From Lacrimispora algidixylanolytica (lineage in GTDB: Bacteria > Bacillota > Clostridia > Lachnospirales > Lachnospiraceae): 64,000 nt of DNA. A program made the translations under genes and the position numbers. A model generated the notes under the pieces. That model was not told the origin of the DNA. It did not search any database and saw only the letters and a list, made by a program, of their open reading frames with translations. Below, one piece after another: positions 19,047 through 28,851 of the stretch. The first letter of the stretch is position 1. The number at the start of each line of letters is the position of its first letter. The DNA lies in contig NZ_MCIA01000016.1 in the NCBI RefSeq assembly GCF_003609635.1, positions 62,001 through 126,000 of the forward strand, in the 5' to 3' direction.

Positions 19047-20183
19047 CTAATTCATAGTTTTGGGAATCAAATATACATCTTCGTTCTTATCACCATCTAA
19101 ATTAGGTTGCTTCACAACCAAAAGGTTCTCTTCATATGAGAGCACAACTCGGATATTGGAAGTATCATTTCCTAAATCAAGCTTTTGAATCTGGACTTTT
19201 CCTGTACCTGGATCCAATCGATAAATTTCATTTGTATTTCTTTTATATAAAAACTTATCCGGACTGGAATCCGTATGATCTCGAACATATTCAACATCAT
19301 TTTTATATAAAGCAACTCGGTTATCGCCTTCCGCAAAGTTACATACAATCGTATTGTTTGAGTAATCCGTTATAGAAAAATAATTATCAAATACAGAAAA
19401 TGACCCCACACCACTGGTTATCTCGTATTTCTTCAATAGATCAGTTATTTCTACCTCACTTATAAAAGAGAAGTTCTTGTCATACTTTGCAATAAAACAT
19501 TTCATATCTGAATCAGAATTATCCTTTTCTATGGCATATAGATAGGTATTATCACTCGTAATATATATGATTTGACGTGATAAGTTCTCTGCTTCCAGGC
19601 CTTGTGAACCTGATCCTGAAGATAGGGTAACTTGTCTCGTTTTTTTCTCGCCATCAATGGTTTCCATAAAAGAACTAAAATTCCCTGTTTCTAAATTATT
19701 TCCTTGCAAAGATACTAACTTATCATCTAAGTTTGTTAAAGGAATAAGTTTTTGGGAATATAGGTTTTTTGATTCTACATACATTGTATCTTCTGTGAAA
19801 TTAACAGCATATAAGTTATTCTCCAGATCTGATCCATTATCTAAGCTTACATAAAAATAAAGGGTATCGTTTATAAATGCATTGCTTATCCCTTTTAACA
19901 CAAAATTTTCCAAAGATAAAATCTTCTTATTGCTGCCATCCTGAAAATTATAAATATAAAAATCCGCATTGGAATCACTTATGTCCATATATAATAATTT
20001 AGTTTCATAAACATCAATATAGGTTCTCAAAGCAGAATTATCAAAGGTCACATGATATGCCTGTACCTTATTTAATGAGCTGTTGTCGGACATTCCTTTT
20101 TCAGATTGAATATAACAACCGGATAAAAACATGATGCATAATAAGATGAAAGGCAATAAAAAGCCTCTGATTTTCTTGGTCAT
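19047..20183 (-). CDS. Lipoprotein, probable beta-propeller-like, unknown function
   Basis: 378-aa protein with a lipoprotein signal (residues 1-23, lipobox LSGC). The rest contains repeated short strand patterns such as LLYMDISDSNADFYIYNFQDG, TLYFYVSLDNGSD and TYLYAIEKDNSD, consistent with a propeller of the DUF5050 kind, though I cannot assign it firmly. It is surface-anchored. It lies downstream of a secreted C39-type peptidase on the same strand, about 85 bases away, so the two may be transcribed together. Confidence 0.6.
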   Translation of the reverse strand: MTKKIRGFLLPFILLCIMFLSGCYIQSEKGMSDNSSLNKVQAYHVTFDNSALRTYIDVYETKLLYMDISDSNADFYIYNFQDGSNKKILSLENFVLKGISNAFINDTLYFYVSLDNGSDLENNLYAVNFTEDTMYVESKNLYSQKLIPLTNLDDKLVSLQGNNLETGNFSSFMETIDGEKKTRQVTLSSGSGSQGLEAENLSRQIIYITSDNTYLYAIEKDNSDSDMKCFIAKYDKNFSFISEVEITDLLKKYEITSGVGSFSVFDNYFSITDYSNNTIVCNFAEGDNRVALYKNDVEYVRDHTDSSPDKFLYKRNTNEIYRLDPGTGKVQIQKLDLGNDTSNIRVVLSYEENLLVVKQPNLDGDKNEDVYLIPKTMN

Positions 20184-20267
20184 AGATTTAAAACTCCCTC
20201 TTTATCCTTTGAAAAGACTAAAGGAAAAGTATCCATTAGTCTTTTCAAGATTGCTAATATAAAAAAA

Positions 20268-21029
20268 TTAATACATTAATCCAATATTTACTTTATTATA
20301 TGCTTTATAAATAGTGGAAGTTGATTTGGTATACGTCCAAGATTGTCCATCTAATCCTGAGCCTGAATATCCGATCCATGGATCACCCAATGCAAAGGAG
20401 GATCTATCACTCTTAGCTCCGTAAACTGACATAAAGTGTCCGTTTGTTGAATAAAGCCAACCATCACTCGTTGAAAAAGTCATTCCGATAATTGGAGCTA
20501 CATTTGAGTTTGTTAAACCGCTGTATAAGTAACGACTCATTTCAGAGGAAGATTCATTGTATCTTCCAGTATATCGATACTTTGATTGTTGTTTATTGAT
20601 ATAGGATACCATATCAGCAATATAAGAACCGTTGGTGGTGGTCTTACATCCTCTTGCTATGTCCGCTTGACTAGGATTATAGCCTAGATAATTTAACGCT
20701 GCCTGAACCGTTGCAGGTCCGCAATTATAGCTTGTTAACTGATTGTATACAGTATATCCAGAAAGATAATTCCAAGATACTGCTTTCAGCACTTTACTTT
20801 CAGAAATGGTATCTTCTTTCTTAAAGCCTGATTTATCCTGGGATCTTGCTGGAAGCGCACCTTTTGGTGCCTGGGTGGAGTTTAAGCTCAAGGGACGGCT
20901 TTCCCCTCCAACGTATACCGTTTTAGCTTCTATCATATCTTTTTTAGTGTTTCCCTCGTTTGCAAAGGAAACCATACTAGTTGACAATAACATTGTTAAG
21001 GTCAAGGACATTAAAAATATCTTTTTCAT
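20268..21029 (-). CDS. Secreted C39-like cysteine peptidase
   Basis: 253-aa protein with a cleavable signal (ending near MVSFANE), a propeptide-like spacer to about residue 85, then a papain-fold domain. The catalytic Cys is in YNCGPATVQAALNYLG, the His is in TNGHFMSVYGA and the Asp/Asn position is in ALGDPW. This is the Peptidase_C39_2 pattern of secreted Firmicute enzymes; it is not fused to an ABC transporter and so is not a bacteriocin processing exporter. The ribosome site is GGAGGGGG. The substrate is unknown. Confidence 0.8.
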   Translation of the reverse strand: MKKIFLMSLTLTMLLSTSMVSFANEGNTKKDMIEAKTVYVGGESRPLSLNSTQAPKGALPARSQDKSGFKKEDTISESKVLKAVSWNYLSGYTVYNQLTSYNCGPATVQAALNYLGYNPSQADIARGCKTTTNGSYIADMVSYINKQQSKYRYTGRYNESSSEMSRYLYSGLTNSNVAPIIGMTFSTSDGWLYSTNGHFMSVYGAKSDRSSFALGDPWIGYSGSGLDGQSWTYTKSTSTIYKAYNKVNIGLMY

Positions 21030-22204
21030 AATTACCCCCTCCAGGTTCTATCATTTGTGTTTTATTTGGTATAAATGATACCAGAAAAATATTCTTCTGT
21101 TTTTAAATAGTCTCGTAATTCATTGGTATTGAGTTATATATTTAACTTAATATTAATAAATGAAATAAGGCATTATGCCCTCACTTCAAAGGTTGAGCAA
21201 TTTAAAATAATTGTTATAACAAAAAATACAATGATTCAAACCTCCTTTTATCTCAGTGGGTCGCTCATCACACCAACTGTTTTATATATGTCAAGTCTTT
21301 CATCACTTAAGCTTAATTAGTGTCTGATTATATGGATATAATCTCGTTGGGTTAAGAAAGGAAACCATATTTATTTCCCTATCATGTAACATTTAACGAC
21401 TTCATATTTGATTAACTAGTGATGTTGACTGTGAACATTTTCATCATATGACTATGGCTATTCCAAAACTTTACAAAATTCCAATTCCTAATAGATGAAA
21501 CAACAGATATCCCTTATATACTTTGATACCTTTCAATTAATTTCACGTCACAAAATTGATTTATTTACTGCGAACACAAAACATAAACATAATATATATC
21601 ATAATTACGCAAAAAACATAGACATGTTGAAAATGTCAGTTTCTGTGTATAAATTGGTTTGCATATAAGCGTATCTTTTACATTTAATTATTTCAAATGA
21701 ATATACAGATCTCAGGTATTAAATGTCATCCATTTTATTCTTTTCCAAAATACTTATATGATGATAGAGGTAGAAAAAAGCCCCAACACTTATGTTTCTA
21801 CAAGGATCGGAGCTTAGTAATGGGTATTTAGTTATTACTAGATATTTCTTCAACAATATATCTATGCATGAGATTTCACACAACCGTTCTTTCACCCTCT
21901 GAATTTTTGTATTTTAAAAACAATCCCTCCTGCGCAATCAACATTTTTAATATGTGCAGAACTTCATTCGTTGGTTAATATACAGTAACAGAGAATCCAC
22001 CACCGATACTCCTAAGAAATTGTGATTCTGAAAATAATATTTTCATGGACGAAAAGTCTTTTGTTACAATTTTATTTATAAAATACGCCAGTATATCCGG
22101 TGTGCTGTTTCGGATGTTCTCATAAAAAGGCATTTCAGATTACAGTTTTACAGGTATTGCAGATTCTGTAAAAATAATCTCACATGAGTATCTATAAATC
22201 AGCT
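21030..22204. other. Long AT-rich non-coding stretch
   Basis: 1.17 kb in which I recognise no gene, RNA or mobile element. Frames are short and rich in Leu/Ile/Lys, as expected from AT-rich random sequence. It could be a decayed region, which would match the nearby pseudogenes, or hold an RNA that cannot be recognised by eye. Confidence 0.5.
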
Positions 22205-22738
22205 TTATTCTTCTACCACCCTTACAACCTTTGACCCACAAGTAACACACTTCCCACTGATTACAATCCCAAGGCGATCACTATGCATGCTATAATCTAC
22301 TACGGTTGTATTTCCGCATTTTGAGCAATAGACATTACTAAGGATTATATCCTTCGCATAATCCGGAACCTGTCCCCATTTTTTTAATGCTTTCATATCA
22401 GAAACAGAGGCAGAGTTTGTGTTATCTTCATTTTCCACATATTCCAAGAAAATTTTTTCATCAAATGAACCGTTTATCTCTGCTTTTTCTTTTCGTTTTG
22501 CCTCAAGCTCTTGGGTGGTATAACCTCTTGCTTTACAAATTGCATGCAGCACTTCTAAAATGTCCGCCATTTCCTCCAGACTCTTGTCTGCCTGATATTC
22601 CTTGACTTCTTCATTTAATTTTTTATCCAACTCAGTGATGCATTTTTTTTCCGATAAGGTGTGGTATGCTGCTTTACCACCCTCCTCCTTAATTATGTCT
22701 GGAATCTTATCTCTCACCAGCTTATTGTATTTTATCAC
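22205..22738 (-). CDS. MazG-like nucleotide pyrophosphohydrolase with C-terminal zinc ribbon
   Basis: 177-aa protein. The first 105 or so residues match the small phosphoribosyl-ATP-pyrophosphohydrolase-like house-cleaning family (KYNKLVRDKIPDII at the start; metal-binding acids in ELDKKLNEEVKEY and EEMADILEVLHAI). These split non-canonical or surplus nucleoside triphosphates. A further 45 residues form a treble-clef/zinc ribbon with CSKCG and CVTCG pairs. The GTG at 22738 is chosen because AAGGAAGG lies 9 bases upstream; a longer frame to 22810 adds unrelated residues. The usual family member ends before the ribbon. Confidence 0.75.
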   Translation of the reverse strand: MIKYNKLVRDKIPDIIKEEGGKAAYHTLSEKKCITELDKKLNEEVKEYQADKSLEEMADILEVLHAICKARGYTTQELEAKRKEKAEINGSFDEKIFLEYVENEDNTNSASVSDMKALKKWGQVPDYAKDIILSNVYCSKCGNTTVVDYSMHSDRLGIVISGKCVTCGSKVVRVVEE

Positions 22739-22791
22739 TTTTTCATACCTTCCTTCCAGCTTATGCCCCCGGCAAGAATCCGTATTCGCTG

Positions 22792-23110
22792 CTATATGGA
22801 TTTTAAGCATATTTTTTCCATTAGTTCTTTCAAAATGGTATAACTCATCTTCCAGTCTTTTAATTCAATTTCAATAATTTCATTATCCCGGCAGTTAAAG
22901 GTATCTTTTGATCCTATCGGCTGCTTCCTTAAATCGTTGCATTTGGGGTATATGACTGTGGAAGGATCTCCATCTGTTTGTCTCCCTAAATTCAGTTCTT
23001 CATTATTACCATGGTAATGTATCGTCAGCTCTCTGTCAAGATGCAGTTCAAGTTAGGAGCATTTATCCATTCTCACAGCACTCTGACTTATTTGTATTTC
23101 TATTTTTACT
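22792..23110 (-). pseudogene. Decayed hypothetical gene with internal stop
   Basis: Reading this strand gives a frame of about 105 codons (fragments ESVKIEIQISQSAVRM, LDRELTIHYHGNNEELNLG and IIEIELKDWKMSYTILKELM) interrupted by one TAA near 23056. The composition is protein-like (charged, amphipathic) rather than random. No start codon or ribosome site is obvious and I do not recognise the family. It overlaps the upstream part of the pyrophosphohydrolase region in another frame. Confidence 0.35.
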
Positions 23111-23126
23111 GATTCCAAATAATTTT

Positions 23127-24097
23127 TTATGTTTTTCTAGTCACATAATTAACCAACAATGGCTTCTCTATCTCATATTGATTGTTGATAATAAGCCACA
23201 ACTGATAATTAAATATCATGATCGTCCATAAAGATAACCCCTTAAGATTATATTCATTAACCAGCACAGCTCGTGCTTCGTAGCTCCTTGCATCTTTAAA
23301 CCATACTACATGCAAAATTTCATCGCTATCTGTATAGTAGAAATAAGGAGATTGGGCTGGCACGTTAAATTGGATTGGTGTATTACTGTTTGCAGCAAAC
23401 TGTATTGCACTATTATTGGTTATTATAGTTGCCCCTGTTGCCCCGGGAACGTAAGGCAGTGTCAAGTCGTAACCAACCGTGGTAACCCCTAGATAAATCT
23501 TTTCATGGGGAATATTATTTACAGCATAATCTAGCAATTCTATGATTAGATTAACCGGAAAAATGGAGCTTGGAAAACTGTACGTCCTCGCCCACTCATA
23601 GGAAGCAAATATGATTCCATCTACGTATTCAGCTAATCTATAATAGCCTAATTTATCAAAATTGATGCCAGTGGTGTCAATACTTGTAACTGGTGTAATT
23701 GTAATCACGATTCTATAACCTTCTGAATGATATATCTCAGAAATTCTCTTTAAATAATCCGCTATACTATCTATGTTATCATAGCTGATATTTTCAATAT
23801 ACAAATTTATCCCATAATAGCCCTTATTTTTCAATATTTGAAGGGAACTTTCAATAAGTCGATTCTGTACTGAGGTGTTATTTAAAATAATATAATTTAT
23901 TTCATGATCAGTCACTCCCTCTTCTGTAATGGTAGAGACAAACATCATGGGTGCTACACCATAGGATATGTTTGGCCAATTGCTAATTTATCTGGGTTTT
24001 GAATTCCGTTATCTAAGATTAATCTAGCAACAGGGATCTTGTATTTCTCTGCTATTGAATTAATTGTTTCGCCAGATTGAACAACGTGTATGGTCAT
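23127..24097 (-). pseudogene. LysM-GH18 spore-type lytic protein, copy B, disrupted by an out-of-frame deletion
   Basis: This copy begins with a full LysM domain (starting MTIHVVQSGETINSIAEKY) and ends with most of a GH18 domain, as in the neighbouring intact copy. About 345-350 bases are missing: the sequence passes from the end of LysM 1 (AIGQT) straight to YGVAPMMFVST. This removes LysM 2 and the first strands of GH18. The join is out of frame, giving a TAG six codons later. The downstream part stays open (273 codons from 23948), so a GH18 fragment could be made only if translation restarts. Flanking sequence up to about 24230 also resembles the upstream flank of copy A. Confidence 0.85.
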
Positions 24098-24230
24098 TGG
24101 TCCCCCTAAATAATTTAATTCAATCTATATGTATGCTACGCTCATCTGTTCATACATTATATTGTAAATTTCTTATGTATGAAAGAAACGATTCCATTAC
24201 AATCTGCCATGTTAGACATCGGCTTCCTTG

Positions 24231-25523
24231 TTAATCTACTACGAGTTTTTCTATATAATATTTATTATTAATAATTAGCCACAATTGAGCATCGAATATC
24301 ATGATCGTCCAAAGAGATAAACCTTGAAGTTCATATTCTCCTACCATCGTCGTTCTTGTGTCATAGCTTCTTGCATCTTTAAACCATACTACATGTAATA
24401 TTTCATCACCATCCGAGTAGTTTAGATAAGGAGATTGGGCTGCTTCATTAAATTGAATTGGAATATCATTATTTACAGCAATTCGTATTGCACTATTATT
24501 GCTTATTATTGTGGCTTCTGTAGCACCAGGAACATAAGGAAGTTTCCAGTCATAACCAACGGTGGTCAACCCTAAAAAAATCTTTTCAGACGGAATAATA
24601 TTCACAGCATAATTTAACAATTCTATTAACACATTAACGGGAAAAATGGAACTAGGGTAACCTAAAGTCCTGGCCCAATCATATGAGGCAAATATGATTC
24701 CATCTACATCTGCAGTTAATTTTGAATAATCTAGCTTTTCAAAGCTGATGTTGATGTTATCTATATTTATAACGGGTGTAATGGTAATCACGATTCTATA
24801 ACCTTCTGTATGAAATACCTCTGAGGCTTTCTTCAGATAATTTGAAATGTTATCTATGTTATCAAAGCTAATGTTTTCAATGTATAAATTTATACCATAG
24901 TAACCCTTCTTTTTTAGTATTTCAAGAGAGCTTTCAATAAGACGATCCTGTACTGAAGAATTATTTAATATATTATAATTCACTTCAGGATTCAACATGC
25001 CCTCTTCTGTAATGGTAGAAACAAACATCATGGGTGCTACACCATATGATATAGCTAGCTGGACAAGTTCAATGTCATCAGCAGCGGTAATGATTTCCCC
25101 TTTGTCTGTAGCCCTATAATTAAATATTGTTAAATATGATAAAAAAGGAAGAGTTTTTATTAAATCAGATCTATCTACATAAGGAAATATATAACCACTC
25201 GTTGCAATTGTTCTTGTTTTATTTGTTTGATATTGTATTACAATTATTTCACCAGCGTATATATATTGTCTATCAGAGAGATAGGGATTATTTCTTAAAA
25301 TTTCTATAGGAGAAACATTGTGCTGTTTGGCAATACTTTCCAATGTATCACCAGCTTGGACAGTATAGAGTATTTCAGGCTGAATAATCACAATGGTTTG
25401 GCCAATTGCCAGGTTGTCTGGGTTTCTGATTCCGTTCTCTAGGATTAATCTGTCAACGGGGATCTTGTATTGCTCTGATATTGACTTAATTGTTTCACCA
25501 GATTGAACAACGTGTATGGTCAT
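24231..25523 (-). CDS. LysM-GH18 protein, spore peptidoglycan hydrolase type (YaaH/SleL-like), copy A
   Basis: 430-aa protein with two LysM peptidoglycan-binding domains (about residues 1-46 and 51-96), then a GH18-like barrel from about 108. No signal peptide is present, which is normal for spore-coat/cortex enzymes of the YaaH/SleL type (N-acetylglucosaminidases acting on cortex fragments). The catalytic strand reads GINLYIEN at about 210-217. The Glu is kept but the Asp two residues before it, expected in the family as N-x-D-x-E-N, is Tyr, so activity is doubtful. A tandem, damaged copy lies downstream. The ATG follows AAGGGG. Confidence 0.85.
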   Translation of the reverse strand: MTIHVVQSGETIKSISEQYKIPVDRLILENGIRNPDNLAIGQTIVIIQPEILYTVQAGDTLESIAKQHNVSPIEILRNNPYLSDRQYIYAGEIIVIQYQTNKTRTIATSGYIFPYVDRSDLIKTLPFLSYLTIFNYRATDKGEIITAADDIELVQLAISYGVAPMMFVSTITEEGMLNPEVNYNILNNSSVQDRLIESSLEILKKKGYYGINLYIENISFDNIDNISNYLKKASEVFHTEGYRIVITITPVINIDNINISFEKLDYSKLTADVDGIIFASYDWARTLGYPSSIFPVNVLIELLNYAVNIIPSEKIFLGLTTVGYDWKLPYVPGATEATIISNNSAIRIAVNNDIPIQFNEAAQSPYLNYSDGDEILHVVWFKDARSYDTRTTMVGEYELQGLSLWTIMIFDAQLWLIINNKYYIEKLVVD

Positions 25524-25943
25524 ATGTCCCCTTTAAATGGTTTTATTCATTCTATATTTATGCTACCCTAATCTGTTCATACATTATATTGCAAATTTCT
25601 TGGTGATTTTTTGAGACAGGTCTATTACAATCTGCCGATTGAAACATCAATATACGTCAAGCCCATTTACATAATTTGATGATTCATGTTGACAATGGCG
25701 TAAACTGCAATGAATTGTGGTCTCTGATGAATCCTGTCTTGAATCACTTACGTCTTACACAGCACTGTAACCAATTTCTTTTCTATTTAAGATAAATCCA
25801 TAAAACAAATGCAATGACTAGCCACAGCACCAGCAATTTGCTACAATATTATTAGATGTACCATTATATTTCATATACATAAAAGTATTCTATGAAGCGA
25901 TTTTACAACTGCCAAATACGTATTTGGTTCGAAAGGTGATTTA
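25524..25943. promoter_or_regulatory. Divergent intergenic region with a perfect 16-bp palindrome
   Basis: 420 bases between divergent genes. CCAAATACGTATTTGG at 25912-25927 is a perfect palindrome ending 16 bases before the ATG of the YARHG lipoprotein gene, where a repressor would block transcription or translation. The part nearest the LysM-GH18 gene (to about 25640) is similar to the upstream flank of copy B. No coding sequence seen. Confidence 0.5.
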
Positions 25944-26927
25944 ATGAAAAGTAAAACTAAGATAATAATAGTTTGCAGTTGTCTCATCCTGTTTGGATGT
26001 ACCAAATCCATTTCCCATAAATCGGTGGACATTGAGACAACTCAAACCATAAAAACAGAAGCTGAAAAAGAGATCGAAAAAGAAAATTATGAAAGTTATT
26101 CCGGCCTTTGGACGGTAAATGGTCTCAGTCATGATGCCGTAATTTCTAATGGAGGCGCAGAGTTTTCCTTCCAGGTTAAAGACACAAATAATTTGAACGG
26201 GTATTTTTTCACACAGCAAGCCACCAGCCAACGTATATCAGAAATCGATACTATTACTGGTAAAATAATTAATGGGGAATTAAATTTCAGATTTGACGAT
26301 GACGTCTGGGGTGGTTCCGGTTTACTTCATATCACGTTTCGCAGCGATGCCATTCGAATTGAAGTACAGGACTATAAAATGAATGATACTAATATGTCTG
26401 GCTACGGAATTTCCGGCTCATACCAATTGAAACGATCTGAAAAAAATGAAGCAAAGGATTCCGAAAACAAAGTATTAGAGGGCCCAACGTCTGAAGAGGA
26501 ATTGCTTGATGCGGTACATGAAAAATATTATTCACAAGGGACTGATATTGAGATGGTCAATGCAATAGAAGAAGGAAAACAATATCGTGAGAAATGTTCT
26601 TTCTATCCTGAAGTTGCAGAATATTTAGAGACGGTGAGAGAAGTAACGGATATTTCTTCTCTTGTAGAACCTTTGTATTATACGGATATGAAGATTTATC
26701 AAGTACAAGATTTCGATCAGGTTCCTCCTTTAATCATCCACCTGGCCAAAAATGAGATTTATGCAAGACATGGATATATATTTAAGAATGAAGATTTAGA
26801 CAATTACTTTAAGGGGCAAATATGGTATGAACCATCGATATCTCCTGAAGAATTTAAAGACAGTCTTTTTAATAAAATTGAGCAGTCGAATTTAAAGCTG
26901 TTATCCGGTTTGGATGCTTACAAATAA
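25944..26927 (+). CDS. YARHG-domain lipoprotein
   Basis: 327-aa protein with a short lipoprotein signal (lipobox LFGC at residues 16-19), an acidic linker and a central beta-rich region of about 130 residues. A C-terminal YARHG domain (IHLAKNEIYARHGYIF through to the end) follows. YARHG domains occur in secreted bacterial proteins and are thought to bind cell-wall or extracellular ligands; the function is not established. The ribosome site is AAAGGTGA. Context gives no partner. Confidence 0.8.
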   Translation: MKSKTKIIIVCSCLILFGCTKSISHKSVDIETTQTIKTEAEKEIEKENYESYSGLWTVNGLSHDAVISNGGAEFSFQVKDTNNLNGYFFTQQATSQRISEIDTITGKIINGELNFRFDDDVWGGSGLLHITFRSDAIRIEVQDYKMNDTNMSGYGISGSYQLKRSEKNEAKDSENKVLEGPTSEEELLDAVHEKYYSQGTDIEMVNAIEEGKQYREKCSFYPEVAEYLETVREVTDISSLVEPLYYTDMKIYQVQDFDQVPPLIIHLAKNEIYARHGYIFKNEDLDNYFKGQIWYEPSISPEEFKDSLFNKIEQSNLKLLSGLDAYK

Positions 26928-27052
26928 ACGAGTACCAGTCTCAGACGATGAAACGGGTATGGAACACTTGGTAATGATTTACCATGTTTATTGAAATTTT
27001 CCTTCCTAGCGTCTCATTGGTGAAAATAAAGTATGAAGTTTAGTAACTACGT

Positions 27053-27190
27053 GGATCAACAATGGAAAAAGCAAGATTTATTTGATTTACACTAACTTGC
27101 ATGGTGTACAATTCATCAAGACGAATTAATTCAAACTGGGAACTCACAAAAGGTCAAAAGCCATTGAACAGAATCAATCCTTTAGTATAG
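27053..27190 (+). pseudogene. DUF4160 remnant upstream of DUF2442
   Basis: Two frames together give the C-terminal half of a DUF4160 protein: LAWCTIHQDELIQ in one frame, then WELTKGQKPLNRINPLV and TAG in the next. They are joined where one base appears lost from an A run near 27145. An INNGKSK stretch further upstream may be a third fragment. The N-terminal PPHFH-type region of the family was not found. DUF4160 genes commonly precede DUF2442 genes, as here, and the remnant's stop overlaps the ribosome site of the next gene. Confidence 0.7.
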
Positions 27191-27201
27191 GAGTTGTAAA
27201 T

Positions 27202-27486
27202 ATGCAAGATTATTTTCCTGTGGTCGTACAAGTGATACCCCTAGACAATTACCATGTACAAGTATTTTTTGATAACGGAAAAATCGTTGAGTATGACGCA
27301 TCAAGTCTTTTGCAAGGTGAAGTTTTTAAGCCATTACAAGATATCCAGGTATTCAAAGACACATGTACTGTCTTAAATGACACTCTTGCTTGGGATATAT
27401 CAGGAGATAGAAGCTTGAGCGAATGTATAGACCTTGATCCGTTCATGCTTTATGAACTAGAATCCATTAACCACTTGATTGCATAA
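27202..27486 (+). CDS. DUF2442 domain protein
   Basis: 94-aa protein matching DUF2442 (VIPLDNYHVQVFFDNGKIVEYDAS, then LAWDISGDRSLSECIDLDPFMLYE). This family often sits next to DUF4160 and has been proposed to form small two-gene toxin-antitoxin-like units, but its function is not known to me. Its presumed partner upstream is broken. The start follows AGGAG. A terminator follows 25 bases after the stop. Confidence 0.85.
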   Translation: MQDYFPVVVQVIPLDNYHVQVFFDNGKIVEYDASSLLQGEVFKPLQDIQVFKDTCTVLNDTLAWDISGDRSLSECIDLDPFMLYELESINHLIA

Positions 27487-27510
27487 GACATATAATAATT
27501 AAATATTTTA

Positions 27511-27541
27511 ACAAAAGGCGGTTATGCGAACCGTCTTTTTG
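27511..27541 (+). terminator. Rho-independent terminator after DUF2442
   Basis: AAAAGGCGGTT pairs (one G-T) with AACCGTCTTTT around an ATGCG loop and ends in TTTTT. Confidence 0.85.
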
Positions 27542-27544
27542 TTG

Positions 27545-27586
27545 GATGAGGTATAATTAATTTCGCAAATTTAATTATACCTCATC
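27545..27586. repeat. Perfect inverted repeat, 16-bp arms
   Basis: GATGAGGTATAATTAA (27545-27560) and TTAATTATACCTCATC (27571-27586) are exact complements around a 10-base loop. It lies just after a normal terminator and has no T tract, so it is not an ordinary terminator. A similarly built but unrelated hairpin occurs at 40474-40514, on the other side of the island. Confidence 0.85.
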
Positions 27587-27814
27587 GAAAAATCGACTTC
27601 CTTTATCATTATTAATATGTTTATAAATACTAGCATTATTTTGTTATATCTAAAAGTTCTTTCATGATTTATTTCAAGCCGCATTATCACTCTATATGGT
27701 CCTTATTAATATTAGATTTATCATTATATAATTAAGACATTCAAATAATACCTTTTTTGTTAAGTTCTATTTTACTTATAAGAAATTGCCCAATCGTAAA
27801 CGCTCCATTGTGAG
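27587..27814. other. AT-rich spacer before IS66 remnant
   Basis: No gene or clear terminal repeat recognised. It may include the decayed end of the IS66 element. Confidence 0.4.
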
Positions 27815-28851
27815 TTACACCCCAAAAACAACCGCTCCTAGGAGTGGCATGTTTTTATAGTGATTTCCAAAATTACCTAGAAGCTTATCTGACCAGAGCA
27901 ACAGATCTTTGCAGAAACTGCTGTCCTTTTTCTCCAGATGTTTAGGAATCTCTGTCAGAAGATATTCAAAATAACCATACGGCATTAAATGATTTGCTTT
28001 CGCTGTCTCAGTTATGCTGTAATTAATTTCTCTGACACCAGCTCTTGCAATGGTATTTATCATTACCCAGTTTTTCTTTCCCACACAGAAGGAGCGAATG
28101 GACTGTTCTGCCTAATTGTTATCCATTGAAACTTCTCCATCTTCAAGGAATACTTGAAGGTAACTTTTCTGATTGATGCAATAGGTGAATCCATTATGGG
28201 TTTTTCATCGTATTGTGTTACATGAAAAGAAAGCTGCTTTTGATGAAGATACTCATACATGGTCTGAAAATAAAATTCGGAGCAACAGATGACCCCGTTC
28301 GACATGGTCTGTCTGGATAAGTTTACTCCATTTCTCTGGAATTCTGCTTTAATCCAGGCAACAGGAATGGATTTCACATACATTGCATTGATGGTTCCCG
28401 CACCCAGAGATGGCGTAAAAATACTGTCATCCTGGCGGTATCCTCCGCTTCCCACATAAACATGGACCGTATGTTTTTCAAAGGTCCATGAGGCAGGTTC
28501 ATAACGCGGTCGCCTGTATTCTTCTGCAGGAAGCTTGCGCCAGTTTCCTTAACTATAAACTCCGTTTAAACGCTCAATAGAAACATCATGATCATGGATT
28601 TCATCCGGAAAACCCTTTAGATCTTCTTACGCTTGACTGGTTGTTTCTTTTTATGGGATGGTATAATGACTTCATCTGCCTCCATTTTCGCTAAGGATTC
28701 ATCATACAGATATTCACACTCGTAAAAAAGGATAACTGACAATCCTTTTTTTTGCCTGTCTCCCAAACTGATGCTGGTTGGCAATGCGGATATGCTCAAT
28801 GAGATTCTCCATGTTTTCATTCAGTTTCTGAACTGTTTCAAAGGTCTGCAT
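27815..28851 (-). pseudogene. IS66-family transposase (TnpC type), multiply broken
   Basis: Fragments in different frames read, in order from the 5' end: FETVQKLNENMENLIEHIR with a QHQFGRQ match to the N-terminal helical region; EADEVIIPSHKKKQPVKRKK; YRRPRYEPASWTFEKH before the DDE domain; SIPVAWIKAEFQRNGVNLSRQTMSN in the core; and GKKNWVMINTIARAG...YSITETAKANHLMPYGYFEYLL at the C-terminus. At least three frame disruptions and a deletion of most of the DDE core are present, and no tnpA/tnpB partners are seen. It is a dead remnant at the left edge of the thiaminase/prenyl island. Confidence 0.85.

Noticed and set aside
20268-21029. Bacteriocin-processing C39 peptidase
   Set aside because: It is a secreted stand-alone protein with a signal peptide, not fused to an ABC exporter, and no GG-leader peptide was seen.
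21030-22204. Hidden gene in the 1.2-kb gap
   Set aside because: All frames are short, lack ribosome sites and have random AT-rich composition.
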